From: Trichoderma breve | Taxonomy: Eukaryota; Ascomycota; Sordariomycetes; Hypocreales; Hypocreaceae | Assembly: GCF_028502605.1 (NCBI RefSeq) | Contig: NC_079233.1 | Span: 62,001 to 126,000 of the forward strand | Direction: 5' to 3' | Length of the DNA stretch: 64,000 nt | In this document: positions 13,012-24,728 of the stretch, one piece after another | How the letters are laid out: the number at the start of each line of letters is the position of its first letter | Numbering within the stretch: position 1 is the stretch's first letter | Notes under the pieces: model-generated | What the model saw: only the letters and a program-made list of their open reading frames with translations | Told to the model about the DNA's origin: nothing | The model's database searches: none | Translations under genes and position numbers: made by a program

Positions 13012-14057
13012 CCAATCTCCCCCATACGTCTAGCAAGGTATGAGAGGCAATGAGGCGTGCAGGTGTAAACCGTTGAAGTACCGATAATCCGGTGATGTCC
13101 AGCCTGGGAAACGCTATGAATCAACTGGTAGCATGAGAGAAACCTTGAAACAAGGACCAGAAACACTCATTTTCATCCCAAAAGAATCTCGTATTATTGC
13201 TGAGACGGGATATGATGTGACCAGTCATGGTATAGATTTCACTAGCTTTATCGTATCAACACACCAAGCGAGCACAGATCTACCATCGGCTTTACCTAGG
13301 TTTGTAGGATGTTTGGGCTGCGCACTAGTTTTGAAGTAAAAGTTTCAGGGATCAGTCCGAGCGTTGGGCTTGATTGGCTAGCCCTATACGAAGGCGAGAG
13401 TCTGGAACCTGGTCCTGTGAGAATTTCGACGGTTGATCCCGATTGCTGACAAGTGTTCTGGAAAGCTACTACTGAACCTCGTTTATTGCATACGTTCTAA
13501 TGCCGTCAGCGCGCGCTGTTGCCAAGCTGGAAACCTCTTAAGGCTTACAGGAGAAGTAGCCCCACGGCAATGAATAAAAACGCATTATGACTGTTGGATG
13601 GCGGCTGCGCTTGGTGGCGAGACTCTTGTAGTCTAGGTGGGCAAACTTGCTCCTCCGGATCGGGCAAAAGTAGATTGCTGAATTGGTAGAGGTCGTTGCA
13701 CAGGAGAATTGCTATTTCGAACGTGGCTGGGTTGGGATCTGACAGTACCCAGTTGCCACGGCTGCGCCGCGTAACTCACGTACTCTTCCTGGCGCGAGCA
13801 TTTGTGAATTATTTACAGATCCCCTGAAGCTTACTTGGTGACCAGCAGCAGCACTGACTCCATTATGCCGGCGACGTATTATGGGCATTAGTCTCAATCT
13901 TGCGCTCTGCGTTCGACAGTGTACCAGACTGTTTCTCCCAAAAGGGGCTTCCTTTACCCCTCAAACCCCTTTCTCCCCCGTCCACTCGCTGTGATCTCTA
14001 TCGTGGTCGAGACTCGTAGCCGAGTTCAAGACACTGGGCTAGCTTCTCCTGGTAGCA
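13012..14057. other. Intergenic region, no convincing gene
   Basis: Normal base composition starts abruptly here after the LINE tail. A 68-codon ATG-started forward ORF at 13133-13339 has no recognisable motif and no clear splice partner, so I do not call it. The last few hundred bases should hold the promoter of the transporter that starts at 14058. Confidence 0.5.
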
Positions 14058-16232
14058 ATGAATTCTGATGATGCCCCTGGATTAGGCCGACGATTGCTTG
14101 GTGGTGGGAAAGACAGTGGGCAAAGGCCACTTACAATACGCAGGTTGTGGGCGCTTAAAGACCTTGTCAACAAAGGAGAGCCCACCGAAGACTTGGACAT
14201 TCCACTGGCACCTTGGAGAAAGGGCACAATCACCTTCGCTCTTGCTCTTGCGGGGTTCATGGTACGTCGTTGCCCTGGTTTGTTTACTCGCTTGGGACAC
14301 AGCTCATTGGTTGCCTCGATAGGTCGGCATAGATCAATCCATTATTGGTAAGTAAAGGATCCTTTCTTATATCTCAACTTTACACTGACATCTAGCTTGT
14401 AGAACCAGCATTACCCACAATCGTTGCTCAATTCTCCTCTCTACACGATGTCGGTGCCTACACTTCGGCATACCTTATTCCGCAGTGTGTTCTGCAGCCG
14501 GTTTGCAATAGGCTGTATTCGATATGTTCATTCAGCTCGGTGTACCTTAGCTCGGTACTGCTCTTTATCCGTAACGCTCCTCAAACTCACAATGTTCCAT
14601 CATGCACACTGACATTTCATGATTTAGTTGGCTCTATCGTTTGTGCTGTATCTGAGAGCTCGCCATCCTTCATCTGCGGTCGAGCTCTGTCAGGGCTGGG
14701 GGCTGTAGGGTTGAGCGTAGGGGGCTTTCGTATGCTGGCTTTGATGCCAGCAGAAAAAGAGCAAAACGTATCAATGGGTGCCTTCTCTCTCATTCTAGGA
14801 TCAAGCGTGGTGATAGGGCCGATTATCGGTGGCGCTATCACACAATCTCATCTTGGATGGCACTGGCTATTCTGGATCAACCTCCCCATAATAGGTCTCG
14901 TCCTATTACTGGTTATCGGAGTGACTTACACGGGCGGCCCCGACCTCAGAGGAGAAAAATATGGCTTGAAGTTTTGGGAGAAACTGAGACTGCTTGACTG
15001 GCTTGGCACAAGTTTACTTGCTTTGACACTTGTACCTTTGATCTTGGCCCTCGACTTTGGGCAGACATATGGTTGGAAAAATCCTCGAAGTGTAGTCATG
15101 TTTGCTGTGTTCGGCGTGTCACTTGTATTTCTGTTGCTACACCAAAGAATAGCAAAGGAGGCAATATTCGAACGCGCCATTCTTTTCAACAGAAGCGTGT
15201 GGACTACTACAGGCATCTTTTTCTGCGCCTTGTCATCGGTTTCCGTGATTATACTATTCCTTCCATTTCTTTTCCAGGTATGTGCATTTCTCTTTGCAAT
15301 CTTCTACCATAATATTAATGCATTTGCATCCCCAGGTCATCAAAGATCTTGATCCACGTACCAGTGGATTTCTCTCGTTCCCTCTCGCAGGCACGCTCGC
15401 CATCAGTACTTTCGCCTTCTCCATTATATCTACCAAAATTTCCTATTTTAATCCTCTGGCCATTTGTGGAACTGTCATCTTCTTGGTCTCGAATGTCCTA
15501 TTTATGACTATGAAGTTTGATTTTTCAGTTGCAGAGGTAGTTGGCTATGAAATAGTGGCCGGCTTTGGAATGGGAATGGCCTGGCTGGCGGAAATTATTT
15601 ATCCAAGAGCAGTTCTTGATAAACACCAGCTGGCAACCGCGCTGGGATATTCTCGCATGCTACAGCAGATTGGGGCGTGAGTATATAGCTCTTTGCTTGT
15701 GTACTGATTACATATTGAGTCGCTGACCATCTACAGGGCTGTGGCCGTTCAAATATCTGCGGTTGCTTTCACCACTACCTTGACCCGTAACCTCGTTGGA
15801 CTCTCGCTTACACCTGATGAGGTTTCATCCCTCAAAGAAGGCAGTGGAATAAATAGCCATTTATCTCCTGGAGCAAAAGCTGCAGTCGCTAAGGCCTACA
15901 GCAAGGCTATCAGAATAGGTTTGGCGCCTTCGTTGGCATGGGCAGGGTTAGCGCTGTTGTTTGCATTGGCTCTGCCCTGGCCAAGACTGAACAACAGTAC
16001 GAACAAAAGCGAACAGAAGAATGATGGTGGTAGTGATAATGATAATGGCAGTGGTGTTGGAGATGTTGCACTGTCGGTCATGGTGCCCTCTACAGAAACC
16101 AGCTCCGTGAAAAACGACTACTCGGCGGTCAGTGGACCCGAGAGAAATTTACTCGTCAGCCGCCTCAGTTTCGACTCTTTGCACATGGTGGACCTGTATG
16201 ATGAGAACGGCCGTTGGACGGGTGTTGTTTGA
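14058..16232 (+). CDS. DHA2-type major facilitator efflux transporter
   Basis: A 627-residue multidrug-type MFS antiporter with 14 predicted membrane spans, probably in the plasma membrane, likely to export a toxic compound or cluster product. Exons are 14058-14261, 14323-14347, 14403-14570, 14628-15277, 15336-15676 and 15737-16232, all with GT-AG introns. The first span reads into GIDQSII, as in many fungal DHA2 proteins. CGRALSG resembles motif B, and GSSVVIGPIIGG is the antiporter motif C. The C-terminal tail is polar and contains an Asn, Asp and Ser-rich stretch. It converges with the RTA1-like gene on its right, 281 bases away, and is the first host gene after the transposons. The N-terminal 60 residues before the first span are the least certain part of the model. 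Confidence 0.9.
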
Positions 16233-16513
16233 GATTTGCGACCATAGGTAGCATCCGTGAGTAGAAAATATATGTATTATCTTTAATTAGTATAAATGTT
16301 TGAGTGTGTTCCGATTGGATTGCCAGAGAAACTTGTATATTGTGTCTCTTTGTGACATTCAAGAAGAAAAGAGCTTAGGTGCTAACGCAGCCAGCTGTAT
16401 TTTGGAGATGGGGGTCCCTAAATGTACCTATCTACATACGTGTACTTAATACTACAAGAGAGTGCATACTAAAATTACCTACGTATCACTAGATATAAAA
16501 TTTGTGACGGCCT

Positions 16514-17524
16514 CTATGTTCGTTTTGCAACTTGAAACCACGAAAGCAAGTGCTTTTGTTCATGAACCTTTCTATCGCCTGCCTCCCACGAAACAGATTC
16601 CTCGCGCAGTAGCACGGCTGGGTCAAATAACAGAAAGACAGTCACAGTAATCACCATGAGAGTCGCGTCGAGCGCAATAAAGTACCCCTCGTGGGTAATC
16701 AAGAACCCTGTCCACCCCTCAGCCAATTCGATCGTGCGGTAGATGGACCGGATGTATATCATCAAAAACGCAACGAAGAGCCCTATCAGAACGGGCTTTA
16801 TAGGTCTCTTTATCACTAGGCCCCTAGCCCGACGGAGGAAGTCAACGACGAGTAGAGCAAAGACGCTCATTGTAAACAATTGGAATGCGATCCCGGCAAC
16901 CATAATGTGAGTTCCAGTTGATGAGTCGCCGTTGATCTCAACAGTAGCTCTGGCTGCCAAAGCCCCGCCAACGGCTTGCACGACAAGAGAGATGACGTCG
17001 CATGTGCAAAATATTATAGCATAGTAGCTGGGTGAGAGGCTGCTTGTTTGCGGGCCAAGTTCATTTATTAGAGTGCCAAGGAGGACATAAAGGCCGGCTG
17101 CAAAAAAAGTTGGCGCAATAATGAGAGTAGTGATTTGCATCAAAAATGCATCGTGATTGTAGGGGCACTTGGCGTTCCATGTTCGGCCAGCCCAACCTAT
17201 CGCTTCGGCTATAAATGATATACTAGTTAGCCACAGATCCAAATTGCATAATAGGAGGTAGGAGAGAAGGGAAAGTGTACTGAGAGCTCCAATGGCGAAG
17301 AGAATAGACGTCCAGCGTCTGAAACGGATCGCCTGAATAACATGACCGATCAAAGCCAATCCAAAGAGGACATCGAAGGCGATGCCAGCCCCGAGACTTG
17401 GCCAATATCCATAATCATTCTTTATCTGAGGAAGAAGTTGTGGAAAACATCCAGTACGTATATGAAGAATTTGGTTCCAGAGATTTGGATCGATACCTGC
17501 AGGTGGAGGAGGAAGAGAGCTCAT
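16514..17524 (-). CDS. RTA1-like seven-span membrane protein (copy A)
   Basis: An intronless 336-residue protein with about seven membrane spans. YGYWPSLGAGIAFDVLF near residue 45 and FIAEAIGWAGR match the opening and second conserved blocks of the RTA1/RTM1/RSB1 family (Pfam RTA1). The family also has the QxxxLxxAPxxxAAxxY pattern, seen here as QITTLIIAPTFFAAGLY. Known members are linked to resistance to toxic lipids and aminocholesterol and to long-chain-base export. I chose the ATG at 17524 (MSSLPPPPAG); the open frame extends upstream to 17677 but that part is not family-like. The segment LDLWLTSI between two family blocks is longer than usual. It is divergent from the P450 at 18239 with a 714-base shared promoter region. 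Confidence 0.85.
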   Translation of the reverse strand: MSSLPPPPAGIDPNLWNQILHIRTGCFPQLLPQIKNDYGYWPSLGAGIAFDVLFGLALIGHVIQAIRFRRWTSILFAIGALSTLSLLSYLLLCNLDLWLTSISFIAEAIGWAGRTWNAKCPYNHDAFLMQITTLIIAPTFFAAGLYVLLGTLINELGPQTSSLSPSYYAIIFCTCDVISLVVQAVGGALAARATVEINGDSSTGTHIMVAGIAFQLFTMSVFALLVVDFLRRARGLVIKRPIKPVLIGLFVAFLMIYIRSIYRTIELAEGWTGFLITHEGYFIALDATLMVITVTVFLLFDPAVLLREESVSWEAGDRKVHEQKHLLSWFQVAKRT

Positions 17525-18238
17525 GCCGAATATCTGTGTTGGGTAGACCAAAGACAAAAGAGACTCAATATGGAAGTTTTCACAGGGCAACAGGGAGTTG
17601 TATAGGTCAAAAGAGATATGAGGAGTCAAAGCAAGGCACCCGTTGCGTAAAAGAAAACGCAGAATAACAACATACAACTGTCTCCATAAGGAGACAGGAT
17701 TAGCCTACTGGCTGAAGGAATGTTACCAAAAATACAACAGACGGCTCAGCCCTGCCATCGACGCCTATGGATTACCAACATAATGAGAATGGAGACACTA
17801 ACAATGTACTTTTATGCCCTGAAACTGTTTTGGTACACAATAAGCAGTGTGCGCGCGCTGCCTCGAGGCTATCTTGGCTCTCCACTGACCGTCCACTGTT
17901 TCTACACTATCTGGCGCTTGCGGGACAATTGTTCTGGAGTGAATGAGCTTTGGCGGAGTCCCATTGTCTCCATCACACTAAATTACAGTGCTGAGGGTGT
18001 GTAATTGATGATGGTGGGGAGTGAGTCGGTCAAAACCGGCACACATCATGAGTGGGGTGAAACACAGATGCCTGCAGACTTGTTGGCGGCAGTCCCCAAA
18101 CTGTCGGATTCAAAGGGCCAGCACAGAGAGCCGTTGGACGTTTGCGAGGCTAATATTGGTATGCATACGTCCATTCTTACCGATTATCTCTTGATATCTT
18201 TTCTCTTTAGCAGTGTTGCCACGGCATATTCTACTACC
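17525..18238. promoter_or_regulatory. Shared promoter region, RTA1-like A and P450 A
   Basis: The two genes are divergent across this 714-base gap. An open frame in phase with the P450 runs from an ATG at 18005, but its 78 codons are not P450-like. The P450 start is better placed at 18239, just before the membrane anchor. A pyrimidine-rich stretch at about 18186-18208 precedes that start. I see no obvious repeated binding site. Confidence 0.45.
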
Positions 18239-19859
18239 ATGATGTATTACTACTACTATTTGTTGCTCTTGGGATTGGCATATTGGGCTGTCCAGAGATT
18301 AATCTTGTCACTCGAGCAGCGTAAATTCGCCAGGAAAAATGGATGCCAACCTTGCCAGCGTATACCACAGAGAGAAAGGCTCATTGGCTATGGTCTATAC
18401 CGGCAAGAAGTCGCTCTAGCCCGGGAGGGCCGATCTTTGCAGGAAGCACAGAATCGCTTTCAACTGTTTGGCGATACTTTTTCTGGTGTTGTCATGGGGC
18501 AGTTTTTCATTAGCACAGTAGATCCGGAAAACGTCAAGACTTTGTTGTCCAGCCAATTCAGCGACTTTGACAGTGGCAAGAAAGGCCTTTTTGGACCTTT
18601 CATAGGAGATAGTATGTTGACCACGGATGGAGCTTTATGGAAGCATTCAAGGGTTCGAAACAGCCCCCCTCAATTTTACCTAGAAGAGGTTTCGTTTCTC
18701 ATACATTTTCTTTAGGCACTGGTTCGCCCACATCTTGGCAAAGGCCAAGTAGAAGATCTCAGCAAGCTGGAAGGTCACATACAAACCTTACTTACATGCC
18801 TCCCCAAGAATGGTTCCACAATAGATCTACAGCAATTATTCTTCCGGCTTACATTTGACAATGTTGTTGAGCTTCTTCTAGATAAAAAGGTGTCAACTTT
18901 GAATTGTCAACCAGGATCCCATCTACACAAGGTCGTTGAAGCTTTTGAGAACGTTGGTAATTTGGTCAACCAGCGTGCCGCTCTAGGCCCTCTCCTGCTT
19001 TTTTACCGGGATACCGAGATGAATGCTACATGCAAGATCCTACATGACTTCGTGGACGATATTATTGAAAAGGCTTACTTGAAACGGAAAACACAAAAAG
19101 ATCGCAAATCGCCCAACTCATTCTTGGATAGCATTCTTGACAGCACGGATGACCTAGTGAAAATTCGGTTTGAGGTTTTGGGTTTGCTTCTCGCTGGACG
19201 GGATACAGTAGCCAGCGTAATGAGCAATTTGTTTTTTGTCTTGGCAAGGCGACCGGATATTTGGCAGAAACTGCAAACAGAAATAGAATACCTTCAAGAA
19301 CGAAAGCCAACATATGACGACCTTAGAGGACTAAAATACTTGCGACAGGTAATCGATGAGAGTAAGTATGGCCTCGTAAGAGTTATTATCTGATAGGCAT
19401 GCTGACCAACACGGCTATTTTATAGCTATGAGATTATATCCTCCTGTTCCAGGACTCTTCCGTGCTGCAAATCGCACAACTATACTCCCTCGTGGTGGAG
19501 GCCACGATGGTCGATCTCCCGTTTTGGTTCCCAAAGGAACTGTCATAAGCTGTTCCACATTCAGCCTCCAACGTCGCGAAGATGTATTTGGGCCCGATGC
19601 GCAGGAATTCCGACCAGAGCGGTGGGATAGTCTGAACCCACACTGGGAGTTTTTGCCATTTAGCGCTGGCCCGAGGGTTTGTATGGGCCAGACATATGCA
19701 TATGCAGAGATGATATACATATTGAGCCGAATGTTACAAGAATTCCAGCAGGTAGAGAAGCGGAGTGAGGAACCTTGGGTAGAAAAATGGTCTATTGTTT
19801 TGTTGAATGGATCCGGTACCAAGGTTGGGTTGATTCCGAAGACAAGAGCGGTCGAATAG
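18239..19859 (+). CDS. Cytochrome P450, CYP52-like (P450 A)
   Basis: A 497-residue microsomal monooxygenase. Exons are 18239-18652, 18716-19361 and 19426-19859. The N terminus (MMYYYYYLLLLGLAYW) is a membrane anchor. WKHSR followed across intron 1 by ALVRP is the C-helix. AGRDT is the I-helix oxygen-activation motif. ETMR across intron 2 is the K-helix ExxR. FRPERW is the PERF region, and FSAGPRVCMG carries the heme-ligand Cys. The WKHSR-ALVRP, AGRDT and FNAGPR-like set is that of CYP52/CYP539-type enzymes, whose known members hydroxylate fatty acids and alkanes at the chain end. The substrate here is unknown. It faces P450 B convergently, 170 bases away. Confidence 0.9.
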
Positions 19860-20029
19860 ATGCGAGAATAAACGCAATGTCCACAGACTAGTCCTTCATT
19901 ATGTTTTAGCTATTTACAGGAAAATCTACTATTGCCTAAACACAATTTTGCCATTCTGCTAGTGATTTCTAAAATGTAAATGTAACAAATTATTCTTAGT
20001 AAAATACATTATTTACTACAATACGTCCA

Positions 20030-21823
20030 TTATAGCAGCGTCACTTTCACCTTTAGCCCTTGAGGCTTAAGGCTCGTTCCTTTTTGGATGATGGGGTGCC
20101 AACCGGGGATCGCCTCTTCAAATCGGAACCTTGACACCAAAACCGCCAAGAATACTTTTAGGCTCAGTGTGGCAAAGTCTTTGCCAATGCAGATACGTGG
20201 GCCGCTGGAAAATGTCAAAAAGGCCTGAGAGCTCTTGGCTCCGCCACTATAAGACTCCTCCCAGCGTTCGACTCTGAACTCGTCTGCATCGTCTCCCCAC
20301 AGCTCCTGTGATCGATTGACGGCATACGGACTGACCATGATTTGTTTTCCCTTTGGGATATGGAGATCGCCGACCAGAGTTCCGTTGCCTGCTTCTCTCA
20401 TCATTGCTGGAAACGCTGGATAAAGTCTAAAGACCTCCATCAGGAAGCATCGCAGATACGTTAGAGAGTTGATCTCGTCAAGTGACATCTCTTTTCCTTT
20501 CATGTTTCTTGCTGCTGCTTGCAGTTCGGCCCGCAGCTTATCTTGGACAATGGGGTGCTGCGCAAGTTTGAAGATGGCCCACGCTAACGTTATGGCTGTA
20601 GATTCATGCCCGGCAGCGAGAATTGTCAAAATGTGGCTAAGAATCTCGCTTTCATCTTCAAGGCCAGAAGCAATAATAGCAGAGAGAATATCTGTCACAA
20701 ATTAGGAGTGGTTCTGGAGCAAGAGTGCGTGCCGTTGACTGGCTTATTAGCGTACCTTTCTCCCGTACATCTATATTGTCATTTTTATCATCCTCAATCT
20801 CTTGCTTTTTCTGCCTAATTTGAGCTAAGCAGAAATCTTGTAAGAAGGTCATGCCCTGGTGGAACTCCTGGATTGGTTTCAATGGCAATTTGAAGAGCAG
20901 ATGCGGTGAAATTATTGCGGGAAGAGTCGCGCCGAAAAATTTCTCGGTCGCGCTTTGGTTCTCAAATGATGGAAAGACGCGCTGATATGCTTTTAAGATG
21001 GGCTGATCAGGCCGTGTCACGGAGTCGAAGTCAACACCAAGAGTGGTTACACCAATGACATCCAGAGTCGCTGCCATGGTCAGGGGATGCATAAAAAGTA
21101 TGTCCGAATTGCCATCAAATTTGGTAACAAGCTCTTGCATCTTGTCTGCTAGGATAAGGGCTTTCGTCCACATCTGAGGAACAAGACGTCTGTTACGACT
21201 CATCCCAAATATAGGCGTAAGGAGTTTTTTTTGTCGCTATGAGGAAAGTTAGAGTCGATGATGACAGTCTGAGATGCAAGTTGAGACCACGTACTTTATG
21301 GACAGAGCCCTCAGCAGCAACGAGGCCAACCCCTAAGCTCTCAACAAGTCCATCTCGAACGGCAGCAGGTTTATGAAACAAATACGGCTGGGTCATGACC
21401 GCCGTCACGGCTTGTGAACTCTTGGGAATGAGATAGTCAAATGGGCCCAGAAACACACGATAAAAGCCACTAGTAGTGGTTGGCACCGTACGCTGCCAGC
21501 GTACCAGTGGAAATCCCCATGGCTCGCTCAGAAATGGGATCAAGTTGCCCAAGATAAAGGGAGTATCCTAGCAAAAGTGAGCCATATTTCATACCCGAGA
21601 GTGTCATAGTGTGCGGATCTCATACCCTAGGATGGGGCAGACTTTTCGTTGGCGATATGGACCACCGGTAGATTAAACTTGAGAATGCCAATGATATAGC
21701 TAGCTGGGCTACTGTAGATGCTAGAAGGCCGAGTAGAATTGCAGTGTATGAGGCGCCATGGAGCTTGAGATACGAGGTGACGCCAATCGCAACGGCCAGT
21801 GCAAGCAGTGACTGGACACCCAT
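20030..21823 (-). CDS. Cytochrome P450 (P450 B)
   Basis: A 537-residue P450 with exons 21626-21823, 21295-21567, 20756-21236 and 20030-20691, read right to left. It begins with two hydrophobic stretches (about residues 4-50), then a Pro-rich hinge PHPRDTPFILGN spanning intron 1. AAGHESTA is the I-helix motif, EVFRLYP the K-helix ExxR, FRVERWEE the PERF region, and FSSGPRICIG the heme-binding loop. All catalytic motifs are present, so it should be active. The general look is of fungal CYP3/CYP5-like enzymes common in secondary metabolism. It shares a promoter region with the divergent P450 C. Confidence 0.92.
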
Positions 21824-23028
21824 CTCTGCTAATATTCAAGAGTATGGAATATGGAATATTAATGAGACAGTATGTGAACGAATGCCTGAAAAATGAGAAC
21901 TTATAACGAGCATAAAAGACACACGACACGAAATATCGTCAAGTGTGGGTGACTCCTGCTCTCCAGTGTCAAATCGGCAAGCATAGAGTGAATTCCGCCT
22001 TGGGCTTGAGCCCCAACACGCCCATTAAATTGTTCATATCTTGAGGTCTTAAACTGCGAGCAGACTCACAATTGTGAGCTGGTTAGGTTCGTGCTGGTGC
22101 TGATGGGGTGTGTATAGCATAGAATCAGCCACCAGGGCATGATGACACGCACCAAGTTTATTGCTGCCAAACACGTCCCTTCCAAGACTAATTTCCCTCA
22201 ATAAATTTGATAGATCACACAATCCTGATGGATTCGCGAGTAAACACTTGAGTCACGATGGGGTCTGTGATGAACACCCCAGCCCATATTGTCTTTTGGG
22301 CAATTGGTGTTGCTTGATTACTTTTTGTGGACCTGCCACAGCCACCAGGCACAGGCCTCGATCATCCACAGTTTATTGCTATAAGCGAGCCTTAATTTAG
22401 CGCAAGCAATCTCCAATTTACACCGCCGTCGGTCTAACATGAACACCGGCATGTTTCCCTGTCCCTTCTGCGTAATCCCGTACGAACTGTGAGATCCTAT
22501 GTTGCATTAAAAGATCTCGCTGATCCTTAACCAAATTGAGGATAGAAGAGATGCATAAAGAACTTTAATCAGTCAGTGTTATCGAGGAGAACGCCGTCGT
22601 GGCCTATTTTTAGAGGTTCTGCCCAAGAAACGGTATTGTAGATGATTGGCTGAAGTAACACATCCTACTGGTTCGTGGATCCAAAATCGCGCGCCCGTTG
22701 CACACTACCCGATGTAGGAGCATATTATGGGCAAGCCCACGTCGAACCAAGGATGAAACATACCTCTTCTAAGCACTCGTAAGATTGACGATAAGCGACG
22801 TAGTCGACAAGGAGCTTCCTGCAGGTAAGTATTCAGTTTGTGCTAGTATCCCTAGAGCTTACCGTACATATGATTACTTTCCCTACATCTTCTAACACAC
22901 ACTGGAAAAGAAAGTACATAATTGGGATCTGTCGTCGTCATTCATGCACGTACATAGCCAGACGATATTGACTGTGAGCCATACCATTAGTGGTCTCTCA
23001 CAAAGAGGGAGTATCACGGCTACCAACA
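21824..23028. promoter_or_regulatory. Shared promoter region, P450 B and P450 C
   Basis: A gap of 1,205 bases between two divergent P450 genes. It contains a perfect 14-base palindrome, CTCACAATTGTGAG, at 22065-22078, about 240 bases upstream of the P450 B start. I see no long ORF with recognisable motifs. The palindrome is a candidate regulator site. Confidence 0.5.
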
Positions 23029-24728
23029 ATGGATATTCACACAACCTCTTCCTCCTTACCCCTTGACAACCTCACAGGGGAGGTTACCAGGCACTCATCT
23101 GTATATGTTGGTCTCGGTTTCTGTGTCCTTCTAGCTATCTGGCACTATTTTGACGTCTCGGGGCACGATCCTAGAGAGCCACCTATTGTGAAACCATCTA
23201 TACCACTCATTGGTCATTTTGTAGGGTTTTATAGATATGGAGTCAGTTATATGGACCGTATGAGGTAAGAAGAACTGATATCTCTTGAATATGGATGTTT
23301 TTGCATACTAAATCGACAAGGCATCACACATCATGGCCTGCCTACACACTCAGCGTCATGGGCCACAAAACATATGTTGTCACAACGCCGGGACTGTCCC
23401 ATGCCGCTCTGAAGTCCAAATCAATGTCTATGGAGCCTCTAATCGCATATGTGGCGCCTAAGATGTTGGGTCTAAGCAAGGATGCAGGCCACCATTTTGG
23501 TATCGACCACACTGGCTTTTACAACGGCTCCCCAGCCCTAAGAGAACGACGTGAAGAGTTCAGTCACGCACTCGCCCCTGGCCCGGGTGTTAACCTGCCT
23601 GGCCAGATGTGCTCAGATATAGTAGCAGAAGCTGTGAATGCATTTGATGCAGAGTGGACAACAAGAGACTTTTACCAATGGCTCCGGGATGTCATTACGC
23701 TAGGCACAGCTAATGGCTTATACGGGCCAAAAAGTCCAGTGGCTCTCGATAGAAGCATTATTGAAGATATCTGGTAAGAGATTCCAAAGCTCTTTCAGAC
23801 GTTCTATTACTCATGGATATATAATTACAGGACTTTTGATGAGAACCAACTACGGATGAGCTGGGGCTTCCTCCCCAATCTCATCGCACCCACTGGTGTC
23901 CGTACTCTCAACAAAATCTCCAAGGCTTTCGAACAATTCTTTCAAAGTGGAAATGAAAGTTTTGCCAGTGATGCTGTGAAACTAGGCATTACCACGGCGC
24001 GCAAGATGGATGTCACCATCGAGGACTACTCTCGTATCGAAGTGTTTAATGTATCAGTTGCTACAGTCAACACTGTTCCCACAGCTGTTGCCATGATACA
24101 AAATATTCTTGCCAATTCGAATTTGTTACAAGCCCTCCGTAAGGAGCTTGAATCCGTTCTGACTGTCAAAGAAACTTCCGACGGTCGCCAAGCGGAGCTT
24201 GATATTGGACGCGCAGAGGCTGAATGCCCATTACTCCACGCTTGTTATCAGGAGGCTCTCCGCATTGGTTCTACACCGACTTGTAATCGAGCGGTTCTCG
24301 AAGACGTTGTACTCACCGACCCAGATACTGGACGTGAGGTTTTATTTAAAAAGGGTTGGAGAGTGTCTATACCTACATTCCTCCTGCATAACCGGGATAC
24401 ATTTTGGGGTGGAGACGCTGAAACTTTTGGACCTGAAAAGTTTCTACCAGGCGGCATTGCAACGGACAGTAAAGGCAAAGTCAAGACTCAGGGATTTGTA
24501 CCATATGGCGGTGGGGCTCACTTGTGTCCTGGTCGCCATCTCGCCAAGATGGAGATCCTTGCTTCTGGCGCTCTGGTCATTATGGCTCTAGACTGTGAAG
24601 CCGAGAATGGGTTTGTTACGCAGAATTATGCATTGAATACAGGAGCAAAGAAGCCAATCGGGCTAGATAACGTAAAGATGAGGCGGCGACCGGGTTGGGA
24701 GGATGTAGAGTGGAAGGTGAAGATTTAA
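23029..24728 (+). CDS. Cytochrome P450, CYP7/CYP8-like with atypical I-helix (P450 C)
   Basis: A 528-residue P450 with exons 23029-23264, 23321-23773 and 23831-24728. The ATG at 23029 sits in a good context (CAACAATGG); upstream in-frame sequence has no ATG. One anchor span lies at about residues 25-45, then PSIPLIGHFVGF. The K-helix is EALR and the heme loop is YGGGAHLCPGRH with the ligand Cys. The I-helix reads VATVNTVPTA, so the usual acid-Thr pair (G-x-D/E-T) is replaced by N-T-V-P. The same pattern occurs in CYP7 and CYP8 enzymes such as sterol 7-alpha-hydroxylase and prostacyclin synthase. The enzyme may therefore use an unusual oxygen or peroxide chemistry. Confidence 0.9.

Noticed and set aside
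13133..13339. 68-codon forward ORF just right of the LINE
   Set aside because: It has an ATG but no motif, no signal peptide and no splice partner; a chance frame in unique DNA is more likely.
17525..17677. Upstream extension of RTA1-like copy A
   Set aside because: The 51 extra residues do not match the family, and the ATG at 17524 gives a typical length.
18005..18238. In-frame N-terminal extension of P450 A
   Set aside because: The 78 codons are polar and unlike any P450 N terminus; the membrane anchor begins right at the ATG at 18239.
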